From the NCBI RefSeq assembly GCF_000758525.1, contig NZ_CP009241.1:1550001-1614000 (forward strand): a DNA stretch of 64,000 nucleotides, given 5' to 3'. The translations under genes were made by a program, and so were the position numbers. The notes under the pieces are model-generated. The model did not search any database and was not told where the DNA came from. It saw nothing but the letters and a program-made list of their open reading frames with translations. Shown one piece after another: positions 1 to 9,237 of this stretch. Source of the stretch: Paenibacillus sp. FSL H7-0357 (lineage in GTDB: Bacteria; Bacillota; Bacilli; Paenibacillales; Paenibacillaceae). Every line of letters begins with the position of its first letter. The stretch's first letter is position 1.

Positions 1-45
1 ACTCAAGGGTCAACCATTGATCAAATGCTGATGGGGGATGAATGA
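1..45 (+). CDS. ilvB: Acetolactate synthase large subunit, C-terminal tail (partial)
   Basis: Only the last 14 codons are present. The frame starting at base 1 reads to a TGA at 43-45 that overlaps the ilvN start codon in an ATGA arrangement. Identity is inferred from position: the catalytic subunit of acetolactate synthase (pyruvate condensation, first common step of valine, leucine and isoleucine synthesis) normally lies directly upstream of the regulatory subunit. The fragment itself is too short to recognise by sequence. Confidence 0.65.
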   Translation, partial: TQGSTIDQMLMGDE

Positions 46-530
46 CAGTGATGAGACATACGATTGCTGTGCTTGTGAATGACCAGCCAGGTGTGCTGCA
101 GCGGGTTTCAGGGTTGTTCGGCCGCCGGGGGTTCAATATTGAGAGCATTACTGTGGGCCAATCCGAGGAGGTTGGATTATCCCGGATGGTTATTGTTACA
201 CTTGGTGACCAGCACACTCTGGAGCAGATTGAGAAGCAGCTCTACAAGCTGATTGATGTTATTAAGGTAGTGGATCTTGGCGCCAAACCGATGGTTGCCC
301 GTGAATTGGCGCTGATTAAGGTCAAAGCTGATCCGGCTGAACGTCCAGAAATTATGGGCGTAGTCGAAACCTTCCGTGCCTCTGTAGTCGATATCGGTAC
401 AACAAGCGTGTTGGTGCAGGTTGTGGGAGACACTCAGAAGATTGATGCAATGATTGAACTTCTCAAGCCATACGGCATCAAGGAGCTTTCCCGTACAGGA
501 GTTACAGCGATGATTCGCGGCAATGCCTAA
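42..530 (+). CDS. ilvN: Acetolactate synthase small (regulatory) subunit
   Basis: Regulatory subunit of acetohydroxyacid synthase; it binds the catalytic IlvB subunit and confers valine feedback control. The 162 residues match the family length. An N-terminal ACT domain (about residues 4-76) starts with the typical HTIAVLVNDQPGVLQRV stretch and contains the RRGFNIESITVG motif. A second ACT-like domain follows. The start at 42 overlaps the ilvB stop (translational coupling). An in-frame ATG at 51 is an equally plausible start, because the GGGGGA at 33-38 is better spaced for it. It is the second gene of an ilvB-ilvN-ilvC-leuA unit. Confidence 0.95.
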   Translation: MTVMRHTIAVLVNDQPGVLQRVSGLFGRRGFNIESITVGQSEEVGLSRMVIVTLGDQHTLEQIEKQLYKLIDVIKVVDLGAKPMVARELALIKVKADPAERPEIMGVVETFRASVVDIGTTSVLVQVVGDTQKIDAMIELLKPYGIKELSRTGVTAMIRGNA

Positions 531-599
531 TTGTCATAATTTACGGCTTTAACGGATTACTGCTGGTTTGCATTAATTTGATAAGATCATTTTGAATTT

Positions 600-700
600 C
601 CCCGCTAAAGAGCGGGGACTTGAGGAGCAGCCTGAATCTCAATCCGGATCACCACCGCGAGTTGGCGCTCTTGAAGTACCCGCTCTTTACGATGGGTCCC
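600..700 (+). promoter_or_regulatory. Long imperfect stem-loop in the ilvN-ilvC gap
   Basis: Bases 607-621 (AAAGAGCGGGGACTT) are complementary to 674-688 with one mismatch. After one mismatch the helix continues with 623-628 against 667-672, then 630-632 against 664-666. A competing short hairpin, CCCCGCT/AGCGGGG at 600-606/611-617, uses the same left arm. GGGAC at 615-619 can alternatively pair with GTCCC at 696-700, just before the ilvC ribosome binding site. No T-run follows, so it is not an ordinary terminator. It may be an mRNA processing or stability element, a translational switch, or a tiny MITE-like insertion. Confidence 0.5.
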
Positions 701-707
701 AAATTAA

Positions 708-1715
<1,008 letters not shown>

Positions 1716-1753
1716 GCTCATATACTTAAGATTATTGAAACTATAGTGCAATT

Positions 1754-1791
1754 CTCAGATGCGGCCGTAACTTTTGCGGGCCGCATTTGAG
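1754..1791 (+). promoter_or_regulatory. Strong intercistronic hairpin between ilvC and leuA
   Basis: A 13-bp stem (1754-1766 with 1779-1791, one G-T pair) encloses a 12-nt loop. Only GGGTTT follows, so efficient termination is doubtful. In the B. subtilis ilv-leu operon, processing of the message around ilvC and protection by secondary structure tune the relative mRNA levels. This hairpin could play a comparable role; that is inference. Confidence 0.5.
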
Positions 1792-1823
1792 GGTTTAAGC
1801 ACAATTTTCAGGAGGTGCTCAGC

Positions 1824-3365
1824 ATGCGGAAAATTTATGTGTTCGACACGACGCTGCGTGACGGAGAGCAGTCGCCGGGTGTGAACCTCAACACACGAGA
1901 GAAAGTCGAAATCGCTTACCAGCTGGAAAAGCTGGGCATTGACCGGATGGAGGCGGGATTCCCTGCGGCTTCACCGGGTGATCTGGCAGCGGTAAACGCA
2001 GTGGCAAAAGCCGTGAAGAATGTTACACTGATCGGTCTTTCCCGCTCCAGAGAGAGTGACATTGATGCGGTGAAAGAAGCGCTGAAGGGAGCGCAGGACC
2101 CCTGCATTCATATTTTTCTTGCCACGTCACCCATCCACCGCCAGCACAAGTTGCGCATGGATAAAGCACAGGTGCTGGAGACCGCGCAGTCCGCTATCCG
2201 CTATGCCAAGAAATATTTTTCCAAGCTGGAGTTTTCACTGGAAGATGCGGGGCGTACAGAGCGTGACTTCATGGCTGAGATGGTGGCTATGGCCATCCGT
2301 GAGGGTGCCAATGTAGTGAATATTCCTGATACGGTAGGTTATTTGAATCCTTCGGAATACGGGGCTATTTTCAAATTCCTGAAGGACAATGTACCGGACA
2401 TCGAGCGGGTTCAGCTTAGCGCCCACTGTCATAATGACCTGGGTATGGCTACTGCCAATACGCTTGCTGCGATCCAGAATGGTGCGGATCAAATCGAAGG
2501 CACAATCAACGGTATTGGTGAGCGTGCCGGAAATACGGCGATTGAAGAGGTCGCGCTGGCGCTGGAGACGCGCAGTGAGTTTTTTGATGCTAAAACTTCG
2601 CTGGTGCTGTCGGAAATTTCACGCACAAGCCGTCTGGTCAGCAAGCTGACCGGGATGGTGGTACCGGGTAACAAGGCGATTGTTGGTGCCAACGCCTTTG
2701 CCCATGAATCGGGTATTCATCAGGATGGCATGCTGAAGGAGAAGACTACCTACGAAATCATGACACCTGAGACCATCGGCCTCAAAGAGAGCAAGCTAGT
2801 GCTTGGCAAGCACTCTGGACGTCATGCCTTCCGCGATAAGCTTAGCGATCTGGGATACGATGTTTCTGAAGAAGAGTTGAACGTTGCCTTCGCAAGGTTC
2901 AAGGATCTTGCGGATAAGAAGAAGGAAGTGTCCGATGAGGACATTATGGCGCTGCTGGAAGAGAGGCTGATTGATACGCCGGAAATTTTCAGCCTGCAGA
3001 CTATTTACGTTACCTATGGTAATGAAGCTACGCCAACCGCCAAGGTGGTTATTAAAAGCCAGGAGGCGCAGCCGATTGTGGCGGTGGCCGAAGGCAACGG
3101 CTCGGTGGATGCGATTTATAATGCCATTGATCAGGCTACGGGTGAGGAAGTGACACTCGGAGATTATTCGATTAAAGCGGTCAGCCGGGGCAAAGACGCG
3201 CAGGGCGAGGTGCATGTCGTACTGTCGCAGGGTGAAGTGGCCGCACAGGGCCGCGGACTGAGCACGGATATTCTGGAAGCCAGTGCCAGAGCCTATTTGG
3301 ATGCGCTCAACAAGCTGCTGGAGAAACGCAAAACCTACACGCAGCGTGATCACGCCCAGCTGTAA
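1824..3365 (+). CDS. leuA: 2-isopropylmalate synthase
   Basis: First committed enzyme of leucine synthesis: acetyl-CoA plus 2-ketoisovalerate gives 2-isopropylmalate. The 513 residues match the long bacterial LeuA1 type. An N-terminal HMGL-like TIM barrel carries the TTLRDGEQSPG motif (near residue 9) and the metal ligands in AHCHNDLGMA. The linker has HESGIHQDG, and a C-terminal LeuA dimerisation/allosteric domain covers about residues 380-505 and allows leucine feedback. The start is ATG 1824 behind AGGAGGTG at 1810-1817; the GTG at 1815 lies inside that ribosome binding site. A terminator follows, so leuB is not in this transcript. Confidence 0.97.
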   Translation: MRKIYVFDTTLRDGEQSPGVNLNTREKVEIAYQLEKLGIDRMEAGFPAASPGDLAAVNAVAKAVKNVTLIGLSRSRESDIDAVKEALKGAQDPCIHIFLATSPIHRQHKLRMDKAQVLETAQSAIRYAKKYFSKLEFSLEDAGRTERDFMAEMVAMAIREGANVVNIPDTVGYLNPSEYGAIFKFLKDNVPDIERVQLSAHCHNDLGMATANTLAAIQNGADQIEGTINGIGERAGNTAIEEVALALETRSEFFDAKTSLVLSEISRTSRLVSKLTGMVVPGNKAIVGANAFAHESGIHQDGMLKEKTTYEIMTPETIGLKESKLVLGKHSGRHAFRDKLSDLGYDVSEEELNVAFARFKDLADKKKEVSDEDIMALLEERLIDTPEIFSLQTIYVTYGNEATPTAKVVIKSQEAQPIVAVAEGNGSVDAIYNAIDQATGEEVTLGDYSIKAVSRGKDAQGEVHVVLSQGEVAAQGRGLSTDILEASARAYLDALNKLLEKRKTYTQRDHAQL

Positions 3366-3398
3366 AGAAGTCCAGTGTCTCTAAACAAGTTCTTATCG

Positions 3399-3445
3399 AG
3401 CTGTCAGTACAGTGGAATAATGTCTGCTGTACCGGCAGCTTTTTT
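3399..3445 (+). terminator. Rho-independent terminator of ilvBNC-leuA
   Basis: AGCTG and GTACAG pair with CTGTAC and GCAGCT across a 14-nt loop, followed by six T residues. It ends the branched-chain transcript and faces the convergent response regulator. Confidence 0.8.
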
Positions 3446-3478
3446 GATTGCAAAAAAGGAAGGGGCATTCTAGAAGAT

Positions 3479-4612
3479 TCAGTGAATGTGCTGCTTCCAA
3501 TTATGATACCAGCGCTCAATATTTACGGGCAGCTCAATGCTGAGCTCCCTGTTCAGCAAATCCGTGAGGATGTTGTATTGCTCCTCTACCGCCGAACGTT
3601 CTCCTATGCGGTCATAGACCTTCATGAGGCCTAAATGGCCTTGCTCAAAATAAGGCTGCAGCTGTACAATCCGCTGATACACGGTCACCGCCTCCGGGAT
3701 TTTTCCGCAGCCGATATAGAACTCGGCCATCTCCATCGCATGATGCAGCCAAATGCTTCGCAGGCGCTGGCGTTCACTTTCTGCCCACAAATAATCATAG
3801 TCGGCCAAATAATCGCCCGAGTAAAAGCCAAACCAATACTGGTACTGCCCATAGTTGCCAGCATTTATCGGCTCAAGGGAGAGGATTCCTTTTTCCCATT
3901 CTGCACTGTCTACCAGCTTGCTTCCTGTTTCCAGCTTATAACCTTCCCCGCCGCTTAGATTGCTGATCCGCAGATCTGTCTTCCCTTGCTTTAGGCATTG
4001 ACGCACCTGATAAATAGTTGTATACAGATGGTTGGAAGCCTTCTTTAAACTGAAATCAGGCCACAGCAGATCAATCAGCGTGTCTTTACTGATGAAGCGG
4101 TTTCGGTGATGAAATAAATAGGCGAATAATTCCTGCCCCTTTGCGGTGCGCCAGCGGATGTCGTGCAGCTGCAGTCCGTTCCGTTCGAACCGGAGACATT
4201 GAAAACAACGGATCATTATTTCACTCCCGTTGTTTTCTTGCGGCTCCTGGTGCATTTTTTCCTCTACGCGCGAGAGGGTCTTTATCAGCCGTTCCCTTCG
4301 CACAGGCTTCAGAACATAGTCAAGGGCATGAAGCTCAAAGGCATCCACTGCATAGCTGTTATAAGCAGTCACAAAGACAATGCTCGTCCGGGGGCAGTGA
4401 ATTTGAATGATTTCTGCTGCCTGCAGTCCGTTTAATTCGGGCATATCGATGTCGAGAAAGATAACGTCAGGGTTCAGGTAAGCAGCTTCGCTGACGGCTT
4501 TCCTTGAATCTGTGAAGGTAGCTACAATCGCAACAGTCTCCAGCTCCTCCAGTATCATCTTCAAGTTCATGAGAGCAAGCCGCTCATCATCCACAAGCAC
4601 TGCGCGAATCAT
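3479..4612 (-). CDS. Response regulator with BTAD/SARP-type output domain
   Basis: Cytoplasmic transcriptional regulator of 377 residues. An N-terminal receiver domain (about 1-120) has the acidic pocket D8/D9 and phospho-acceptor D54 in FLDIDMPELNG, plus a conserved LKPVRR lysine. A middle winged-helix domain (about 145-225, TAKGQELFAYLFHHRNRFIS) is followed by a helical bacterial transcriptional activation domain with TPR-like repeats to the end. This architecture is known from Firmicute two-component regulators. No histidine kinase lies beside it, so it is an orphan here. The start ATG has GGCGGTGA upstream. Targets cannot be inferred. Confidence 0.85.
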   Translation of the reverse strand: MIRAVLVDDERLALMNLKMILEELETVAIVATFTDSRKAVSEAAYLNPDVIFLDIDMPELNGLQAAEIIQIHCPRTSIVFVTAYNSYAVDAFELHALDYVLKPVRRERLIKTLSRVEEKMHQEPQENNGSEIMIRCFQCLRFERNGLQLHDIRWRTAKGQELFAYLFHHRNRFISKDTLIDLLWPDFSLKKASNHLYTTIYQVRQCLKQGKTDLRISNLSGGEGYKLETGSKLVDSAEWEKGILSLEPINAGNYGQYQYWFGFYSGDYLADYDYLWAESERQRLRSIWLHHAMEMAEFYIGCGKIPEAVTVYQRIVQLQPYFEQGHLGLMKVYDRIGERSAVEEQYNILTDLLNRELSIELPVNIERWYHNWKQHIH

Positions 4613-4837
4613 TGAATCACCGCCAATTTACTATGAGTTTTTAGTTCGGGTTGTTAAGGCAATCCCTAGAATAAGTTTGCTTTTGCCATAATAATGAGGT
4701 GATTTCGACAAGAAAAGGCATTAATCCTTCAAAAAGGAATTTATCCTGTTGTAAGATATACATAATGGGCTTGAATGTCCACGACAAAAAAATTTAAAAA
4801 CGTTGCAGGGAACTCCGGTTGCCCGGCGTCTAACTTT

Positions 4838-5404
4838 ATGAAGCTGAAGGAGGGGAGAATACTGGAAGAGACGGAGTGGATTTCTGCTGTGCTAAGCGGC
4901 GAGCACCAAGCCTTTGGGCATCTGGTCAATCGTTATCAAGGCATGGTGTACAGAGTATGTATCAAAATTACGGGAGAAGCCGAGTCGGCCAAGGATATGG
5001 CCCAGGAAGTCTTCATAAAAGCCTACAAGGCACTTCCCTCCTTCAGGGGGCAGTCTTCATTCTCCACCTGGCTGTACCGGATTGCTTACCGGACCTGTCT
5101 CGACTGGAAACGGGCAAATGACAGGGAGTGGCGGCACCGCAGTATGGCGGATTACACGGAGAATGACTGGGTAACGACGCAAACACCTGAATCTGCGGTG
5201 CTGCGCAAGGAAGCCTCGCAGGAGCTGGACGAGAATTTGAACAACCTCACAGAACCGTACCGGTCGGTCGTGCAGTTGTATTATTTTCAGCGTCACTCCT
5301 ATCAGGAAATTGCTGATCAAAAAGGGATTTCAGTCAAAACAGTGGAATCGCAGCTCTACAGGGCCAGACAGATGATGCGTAAAAGCGGGGAGGAATGGCG
5401 ATGA
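4838..5404 (+). CDS. ECF-type RNA polymerase sigma factor
   Basis: SigW-like extracytoplasmic-function sigma factor. The sigma-70 region 2 (LVNRYQGMVYRVCIKITG, DMAQEVFIKAYKALPSF) is followed by region 4 with a helix-turn-helix near YQEIADQKGISVKTVESQL. The start is uncertain. The open frame reaches an ATG at 4775, and ATG 4838 is also in frame, but neither has a ribosome binding site. The only good one, AAGGAGGGG at 4847-4855, precedes a CTG at 4862, where the homologous part begins. The stop overlaps the anti-sigma start in an ATGA. It probably directs an envelope-stress regulon that includes its own operon. Confidence 0.9.
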   Translation: MKLKEGRILEETEWISAVLSGEHQAFGHLVNRYQGMVYRVCIKITGEAESAKDMAQEVFIKAYKALPSFRGQSSFSTWLYRIAYRTCLDWKRANDREWRHRSMADYTENDWVTTQTPESAVLRKEASQELDENLNNLTEPYRSVVQLYYFQRHSYQEIADQKGISVKTVESQLYRARQMMRKSGEEWR

Positions 5405-5856
5405 ATTGTGCAACAGTAAAAGAATGGATGCCACATTATATCGAAGGCTTGCTATCTCCAGAAGTGGAGCTGAATGTTCGTCTGCACATTGAATCTTGTC
5501 CCGACTGCGCGCAATGGCTGGAAGAAGCCAGAGGGCTGGCGGCACTGTGGAGCGAGATGGAGACGGGCGGTGAGCCGGTGGATCTTCCCGAGTATCCCGA
5601 TTTTACTGCTGATGTGATGTCACGTATTGAACAGCTTGAAACCGGGCGCAGAGAGCGTACCGTTAAATCGACTATGTCCAGACGCCGGACTGCACCGGGA
5701 ACCTCATGGATGCATTATGGACTTGCTGCTTGCTTAACCTTCCTGCTGCTGCAACTTGGAGTATTTGAGAATCTGGCTTATGGCATCAATGAAATTAACG
5801 GGCATATGTCAACTTCAGTCACTTCCTGGTTTAATGCTCAGGGAAGCGCTAAATAG
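5401..5856 (+). CDS. Anti-sigma factor with zinc-finger (zf-HC2-like) domain
   Basis: Membrane-anchored partner that should hold the upstream ECF sigma factor inactive. Residues about 3-45 form an anti-sigma zinc-binding domain: C near the start, then HIESCPDCAQWL, matching the HxxxCxxC motif. A single hydrophobic segment near residues 104-120 (HYGLAACLTFLLLQLGVF) anchors it, leaving a short extracytoplasmic tail of about 30 residues. The start is ATG 5401 (GGGGAGG at 5387-5393), overlapping the sigma stop; ATG 5395 is too close to the ribosome binding site. Regulated proteolysis would be the usual release route. Confidence 0.88.
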   Translation: MNCATVKEWMPHYIEGLLSPEVELNVRLHIESCPDCAQWLEEARGLAALWSEMETGGEPVDLPEYPDFTADVMSRIEQLETGRRERTVKSTMSRRRTAPGTSWMHYGLAACLTFLLLQLGVFENLAYGINEINGHMSTSVTSWFNAQGSAK

Positions 5857-5884
5857 AAAAATTAACACTAAAGGAGCATATTAG

Positions 5885-6382
5885 ATGATTAAAAAAAGAC
5901 GCTGGCTGACGTTTCTGCTCGCGATGGTTCCAGGGATTGGCCACTTATATCTGGGATTCAAAAAGTTGGGCCTTCAGTATATGATTGGAGCATCGCTCTG
6001 CATCATACTTATTCCTTCCATGCCGACGGTATTTCCATTCGCTCTCGCGGCCTTATGGTTCTACCAGCTGTTTGATGCGCTGCAGAAAGCGGCCTGGATG
6101 AAAGTATCCGCCGCTGAGCATGAGCGGATGATGTTTCATCCAGATAGTTTCGGAGCGCCGTGGACGATGGGGATGCCTGCGGCTCCAGATTATCCGCATG
6201 ACGATCTGAATCCGGTCTGGGTGGGGATCGGCTGTGTAGTAGTGGGTTTCTTGCTGCTGTTGATTACTGCTTTCCCATGGCTCTGGCACATTCTCACAGA
6301 TATGAACATCGGGGCAATTCTGCTGTCGCTTGGTTTAATCGGGTACGGGCTTAGTATGCTTAGAAAAAATCCTAAAGTATAG
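5885..6382 (+). CDS. Polytopic membrane protein, unknown function
   Basis: A 165-residue protein with an N-terminal basic patch (MIKKRRW), then a motif resembling small TM2-type membrane proteins (AMVPGIGHLYLGFKKLG, about residues 12-28). There are roughly four hydrophobic segments: about 7-20, 30-60, 115-135 and 140-155. A loop between the second and third rich in proline and aspartate may face one side of the membrane. It lies 28 bp after the anti-sigma gene and 19 bp before the DUF4097 gene, so it is probably part of the ECF operon. Function is not known. Confidence 0.75.
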   Translation: MIKKRRWLTFLLAMVPGIGHLYLGFKKLGLQYMIGASLCIILIPSMPTVFPFALAALWFYQLFDALQKAAWMKVSAAEHERMMFHPDSFGAPWTMGMPAAPDYPHDDLNPVWVGIGCVVVGFLLLLITAFPWLWHILTDMNIGAILLSLGLIGYGLSMLRKNPKV

Positions 6383-6401
6383 AGAAATGGGGAAATGATC
6401 C

Positions 6402-7490
6402 ATGGGGAGATGGAAAATCGGCAGTTTCACGGCCGCAATTGGCTGCATCGTGCTGGGTGTCATTATTGTACTTGCCCAATTTGATGTGGTAACGTATGAC
6501 GCACTGGGTTTTATCTGGCCTGCGTTGCTCATTCTGTTCGGCCTGGAAATGCTGCTCAGGCTTTTCATCAGATCAGAGGTTAAGAGCCGTGTCAGCGGTT
6601 GGGCAGTTGTCCTGATCATTGTGCTGGTCGCAGCCAGTGGAGCACAGACTGTGCTGACCGGCGGCTCAATAAGCCGCATTCTCGGCAAGACACAGTTGGC
6701 TCCGCTCAGCGGAACCGTGGAGGTAAAGCCGGAAATCAAGAAAATTAAGATTGAATTGCCGAACGGGAAGGTTAAGGTTCAAGGTGTGGAAGGCAGCACG
6801 CTTGATTATGAAGGCAGCCTGGAGCTTCCGGGTAAATCGGCAAGTGAAGCAGCAAGTGCGCTGGAAAAGAAGTGGAAGGTGACGACGGAAGGAGACACCC
6901 TAACTCTGGAGCTGGACGAAGAAACGACTTGGCTCGATATTCAAATCGGATTTAATTTCAAGGATCCGTACCTGAACGTCAATCTTCCTATGAATCTGGC
7001 TGTGGAGGTTGACACCGGCGATGGTTCAGTTGAGGCTTCAGACCTGAAGGCTGGCATTGAAATCGATACCAGCAACGGCACCCTGGATATTCATGATGTT
7101 GCCGGAGGTGTAGATGCCCACACGAGTAACGGCACGATGGTGATGAAGGAGGTCCAGGGGGAAGTGAAGCTTGTCAGTTCCAACGGAGCGATCACCCTGG
7201 GGAATATAGACGGCTCCTTAACGGCCAAGAGCAGCAACGGCAGGATTACCATTGACTCGGCGGCTACAGGCGACTGGGATCTCAAATCCAGCAACGGCAA
7301 AATTACCGCCAGCCTGCCGGCAGCAAGCGATGCAAAGATTACTGCCGACACCAGCAACGGTGCGCTGAAGGGGAATATCAATTGGCAGCGCGACGGCGAT
7401 AACCATGGAACCGCCGTACTTGGCAACGGAACTCATAAGGTATCTTTATCAACCAGCAACGGTGCAGTGACCGTGGATACGACTGAATAA
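6402..7490 (+). CDS. Membrane-anchored DUF4097 (beta-strand repeat) protein
   Basis: The 362 residues start with about three membrane segments (residues 8-30, 33-55, 65-85), similar to LiaI/LiaF-type N-termini. An extracytoplasmic domain follows with a repeated strand-turn unit containing Ser-Asn-Gly about every 18-20 residues (DTSNGTL, HTSNGTM, SSNGAI, SSNGRI, SSNGKI, TSNGAL, TSNGAV). This is typical of the DUF4097 putative adhesin fold, a predicted right-handed beta-helix. It is the last gene of the ECF sigma operon and is followed by a strong terminator. A role in envelope-stress sensing or surface structure is inferred from context only. Confidence 0.85.
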   Translation: MGRWKIGSFTAAIGCIVLGVIIVLAQFDVVTYDALGFIWPALLILFGLEMLLRLFIRSEVKSRVSGWAVVLIIVLVAASGAQTVLTGGSISRILGKTQLAPLSGTVEVKPEIKKIKIELPNGKVKVQGVEGSTLDYEGSLELPGKSASEAASALEKKWKVTTEGDTLTLELDEETTWLDIQIGFNFKDPYLNVNLPMNLAVEVDTGDGSVEASDLKAGIEIDTSNGTLDIHDVAGGVDAHTSNGTMVMKEVQGEVKLVSSNGAITLGNIDGSLTAKSSNGRITIDSAATGDWDLKSSNGKITASLPAASDAKITADTSNGALKGNINWQRDGDNHGTAVLGNGTHKVSLSTSNGAVTVDTTE

Positions 7491-7494
7491 CAAA

Positions 7495-7538
7495 AATAAG
7501 GAGCTGTTCCCCAGTAAGGGGGCAGCTCCTTATTGCTT
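7495..7538. terminator. Terminator between the ECF operon and aldo/keto reductase
   Basis: A 12-bp stem (7495-7506 with 7523-7534, AATAAGGAGCTG) plus an inner CCCC/GGGG helix. T-rich on the plus side (TTATTGCTTT) and A-rich on the other, so it may serve the convergent genes in both directions. Confidence 0.8.
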
Positions 7539-7612
7539 TATAAGATCAATAGAAGGACAGGGTTCTGCCGGTCTGCTTCTGCCGATTGGCTGAAGTTAAC
7601 GGCCCGCTGCGT

Positions 7613-8593
7613 CTACCAGGCGTAGGCTTTCGGGGCTTCCCCACCGGGTCCCGGGAAGATTTCATCCAGACGCTTCAGCACGGATTCCTCCAGCACAATC
7701 TCCAGGCAGCGCAGGGCGCTTTCGAACTGCTCTAGCGTCCGCGGCCCGATAATCGGCGCCGTTACGGCAGGGTTGGCCAGCAGCCAGGCCAGAGCGATAT
7801 TATCCTGTGGCTCCCCGAGCTCACGGCTTAAATCGGCAAAAGCCGTAAGCTGGCTCTTGTATTGCTCTACACGTTCAGAGTTGCCGCCGCTGCGGCTGCC
7901 CTCAATCTTCTTGAGCGCATTGCGGCCAAGAAGTCCGCCGTCGAGCGGGCTCCACGGAATAATGCCGAGGCCGAGATTCTTCGAGGCAGGCAGCACCTCA
8001 AGCTCAGGGAGACGGCAGGTCAGACTGTATTTATGCTGCTCCGATACGAGACCTAGGAAACCGCGGGCTTTCGCTTCCATCTGCGCCACGGCAATATCCC
8101 ATCCGGCAAAGTTACTGGAGCCGACATAGCCGATTTTGCCTTGGCTTACAGCGAGCTCAAATGCACCCCACAGCTCGCCCCAGGAAACCTTACGGTCGAT
8201 ATGGTGCATCTGGTACAACTCGATGTGATCGGTCTGCAGGCGCTGTAGTGAGCCTTCCAGATGGCGGCGGATAATATAGGAGGACAGGCCTGCTTCATCG
8301 TTGGGTCCGTCCAATTTGTCGCTCATTGCTCCGTAGACCTTGGTGGCCAGCACAACCTTTTCACGCCGGCCGCCGCCCTGCTTGAACCAGCGGCCGATGA
8401 TCGTCTCCGTCAGTCCGGAGTTTTCACCCCATCCATAAATGTTAGCGGTATCAAAAAAGTTGACCCCGGCATCCAGCGCAGCATCCATAATGCGGAAGGC
8501 TTCCTTCTCATCCGTAATCGGACCAAAGTTCATCGTTCCCAGACATAGGCGGCTGACCTTCAGACCGGACTTGCCAAGCTTCGTGTATTGCAC
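7613..8593 (-). CDS. Aldo/keto reductase
   Basis: NADPH-dependent oxidoreductase of 326 residues with a TIM-barrel fold. Visible are the N-terminal LGKSGLKVSRLCLGTMNFG, the catalytic Asp and Tyr in DTANIYGWGENS, the catalytic Lys in KVVLATKVYG, the His in YQMHHIDR, and a C-terminal cofactor region with APIIGPRTLEQFESAL. The closest general type is the YajO/YghZ-like AKR group. It starts at GTG 8593 with GGGAGTGG upstream. It is monocistronic, convergent with the ECF operon and divergent from the small secreted protein. The substrate is unknown. Confidence 0.93.
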   Translation of the reverse strand: MQYTKLGKSGLKVSRLCLGTMNFGPITDEKEAFRIMDAALDAGVNFFDTANIYGWGENSGLTETIIGRWFKQGGGRREKVVLATKVYGAMSDKLDGPNDEAGLSSYIIRRHLEGSLQRLQTDHIELYQMHHIDRKVSWGELWGAFELAVSQGKIGYVGSSNFAGWDIAVAQMEAKARGFLGLVSEQHKYSLTCRLPELEVLPASKNLGLGIIPWSPLDGGLLGRNALKKIEGSRSGGNSERVEQYKSQLTAFADLSRELGEPQDNIALAWLLANPAVTAPIIGPRTLEQFESALRCLEIVLEESVLKRLDEIFPGPGGEAPKAYAW

Positions 8594-8737
8594 TCCGCAA
8601 CCACTCCCTCAATCCATTTTGACGAACAACTGCATACTAATTGTAAACAACTTAAGAAACAAGAGCAAACACAGCAGCACTTGCAGAAATCAGTAAAAAA
8701 TATATATACAAATTTAACCATAATGGTAGAATGGAGA

Positions 8738-8757
8738 CAAGCGTATAAATACGCTTG
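8738..8757. promoter_or_regulatory. Palindrome upstream of the small secreted protein
   Basis: CAAGCGTATAAATACGCTTG is a near-perfect dyad (9-bp arms around AA). It lies just downstream of a possible -10 box (TAGAAT 8727-8732) and 12 bp before the ribosome binding site. It could be an operator or, in the transcript, a 5' stabilising hairpin with a TAAA loop. Confidence 0.5.
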
Positions 8758-8779
8758 CATTTTCTAAAGGAGGAAGATT

Positions 8780-9214
8780 ATGAGAAGAAAAGGCTTTTTA
8801 TCTGCTGTAGTCGCATTAGTAATGATGTTCAGTATGGTGTCTTCCGTTTTCGCTGTCTCTTCCACCGTTCTTATTCCCAACCTGGATTATTTTGTCCAGC
8901 ACAGCCTGAAAAATGATGATACAGTCACCTTCAAGTACAAAAATACTTCGAGTACAACGCAAACTGCAATTTTCAGAATTACCAACGTAGGTCCTTTGGA
9001 TACGGGAACCGACCAGGTAACGGGTAAATTTCAAGGCAGCTATTCTCTTGTTTATGCCAACGGACAAACAATAAACCTGGGAACGATTGGGGGTTCCAGC
9101 CTGTCCGGCGGACTCAACAATTATCTGGCTCCGAATGCCTCTCTGGTAGTCACCGTAAAGAACGCCAATGCCAATTCGCAGAATGCTTTTAAGATCAGAT
9201 TCGATAATCATTAA
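8780..9214 (+). CDS. Small secreted protein, unknown function
   Basis: A 144-residue protein with a clear signal peptide: MRRKGFLSAVVALVMMF, then a likely cleavage after VSSVFA near residue 25. The mature part of about 119 residues is rich in Thr, Ser, Asn and Gly and looks like all-beta structure. It has no Cys, no sortase motif and no repeats, so it is probably released or loosely wall-associated. The start at 8780 follows AAAGGAGG at 8766-8773, and its own terminator follows. The family was not recognised. Confidence 0.75.
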   Translation: MRRKGFLSAVVALVMMFSMVSSVFAVSSTVLIPNLDYFVQHSLKNDDTVTFKYKNTSSTTQTAIFRITNVGPLDTGTDQVTGKFQGSYSLVYANGQTINLGTIGGSSLSGGLNNYLAPNASLVVTVKNANANSQNAFKIRFDNH

Positions 9215-9237
9215 TCCATCAATGACAAGCTTGTGGT

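Noticed and set aside
641..700. Possible T-box leader before ilvC (CACCACCGCGAG, GGTCCC)
   Set aside because: The conserved TGGnACCGCG antiterminator core is not present, and no terminator helix with T-run precedes ilvC.
4809..4830. ECF-type autoregulatory promoter GGAAC...CGTC upstream of the sigma gene
   Set aside because: The spacing between the boxes is 13 bp, shorter than the usual 16-17 bp, so the match is probably chance.
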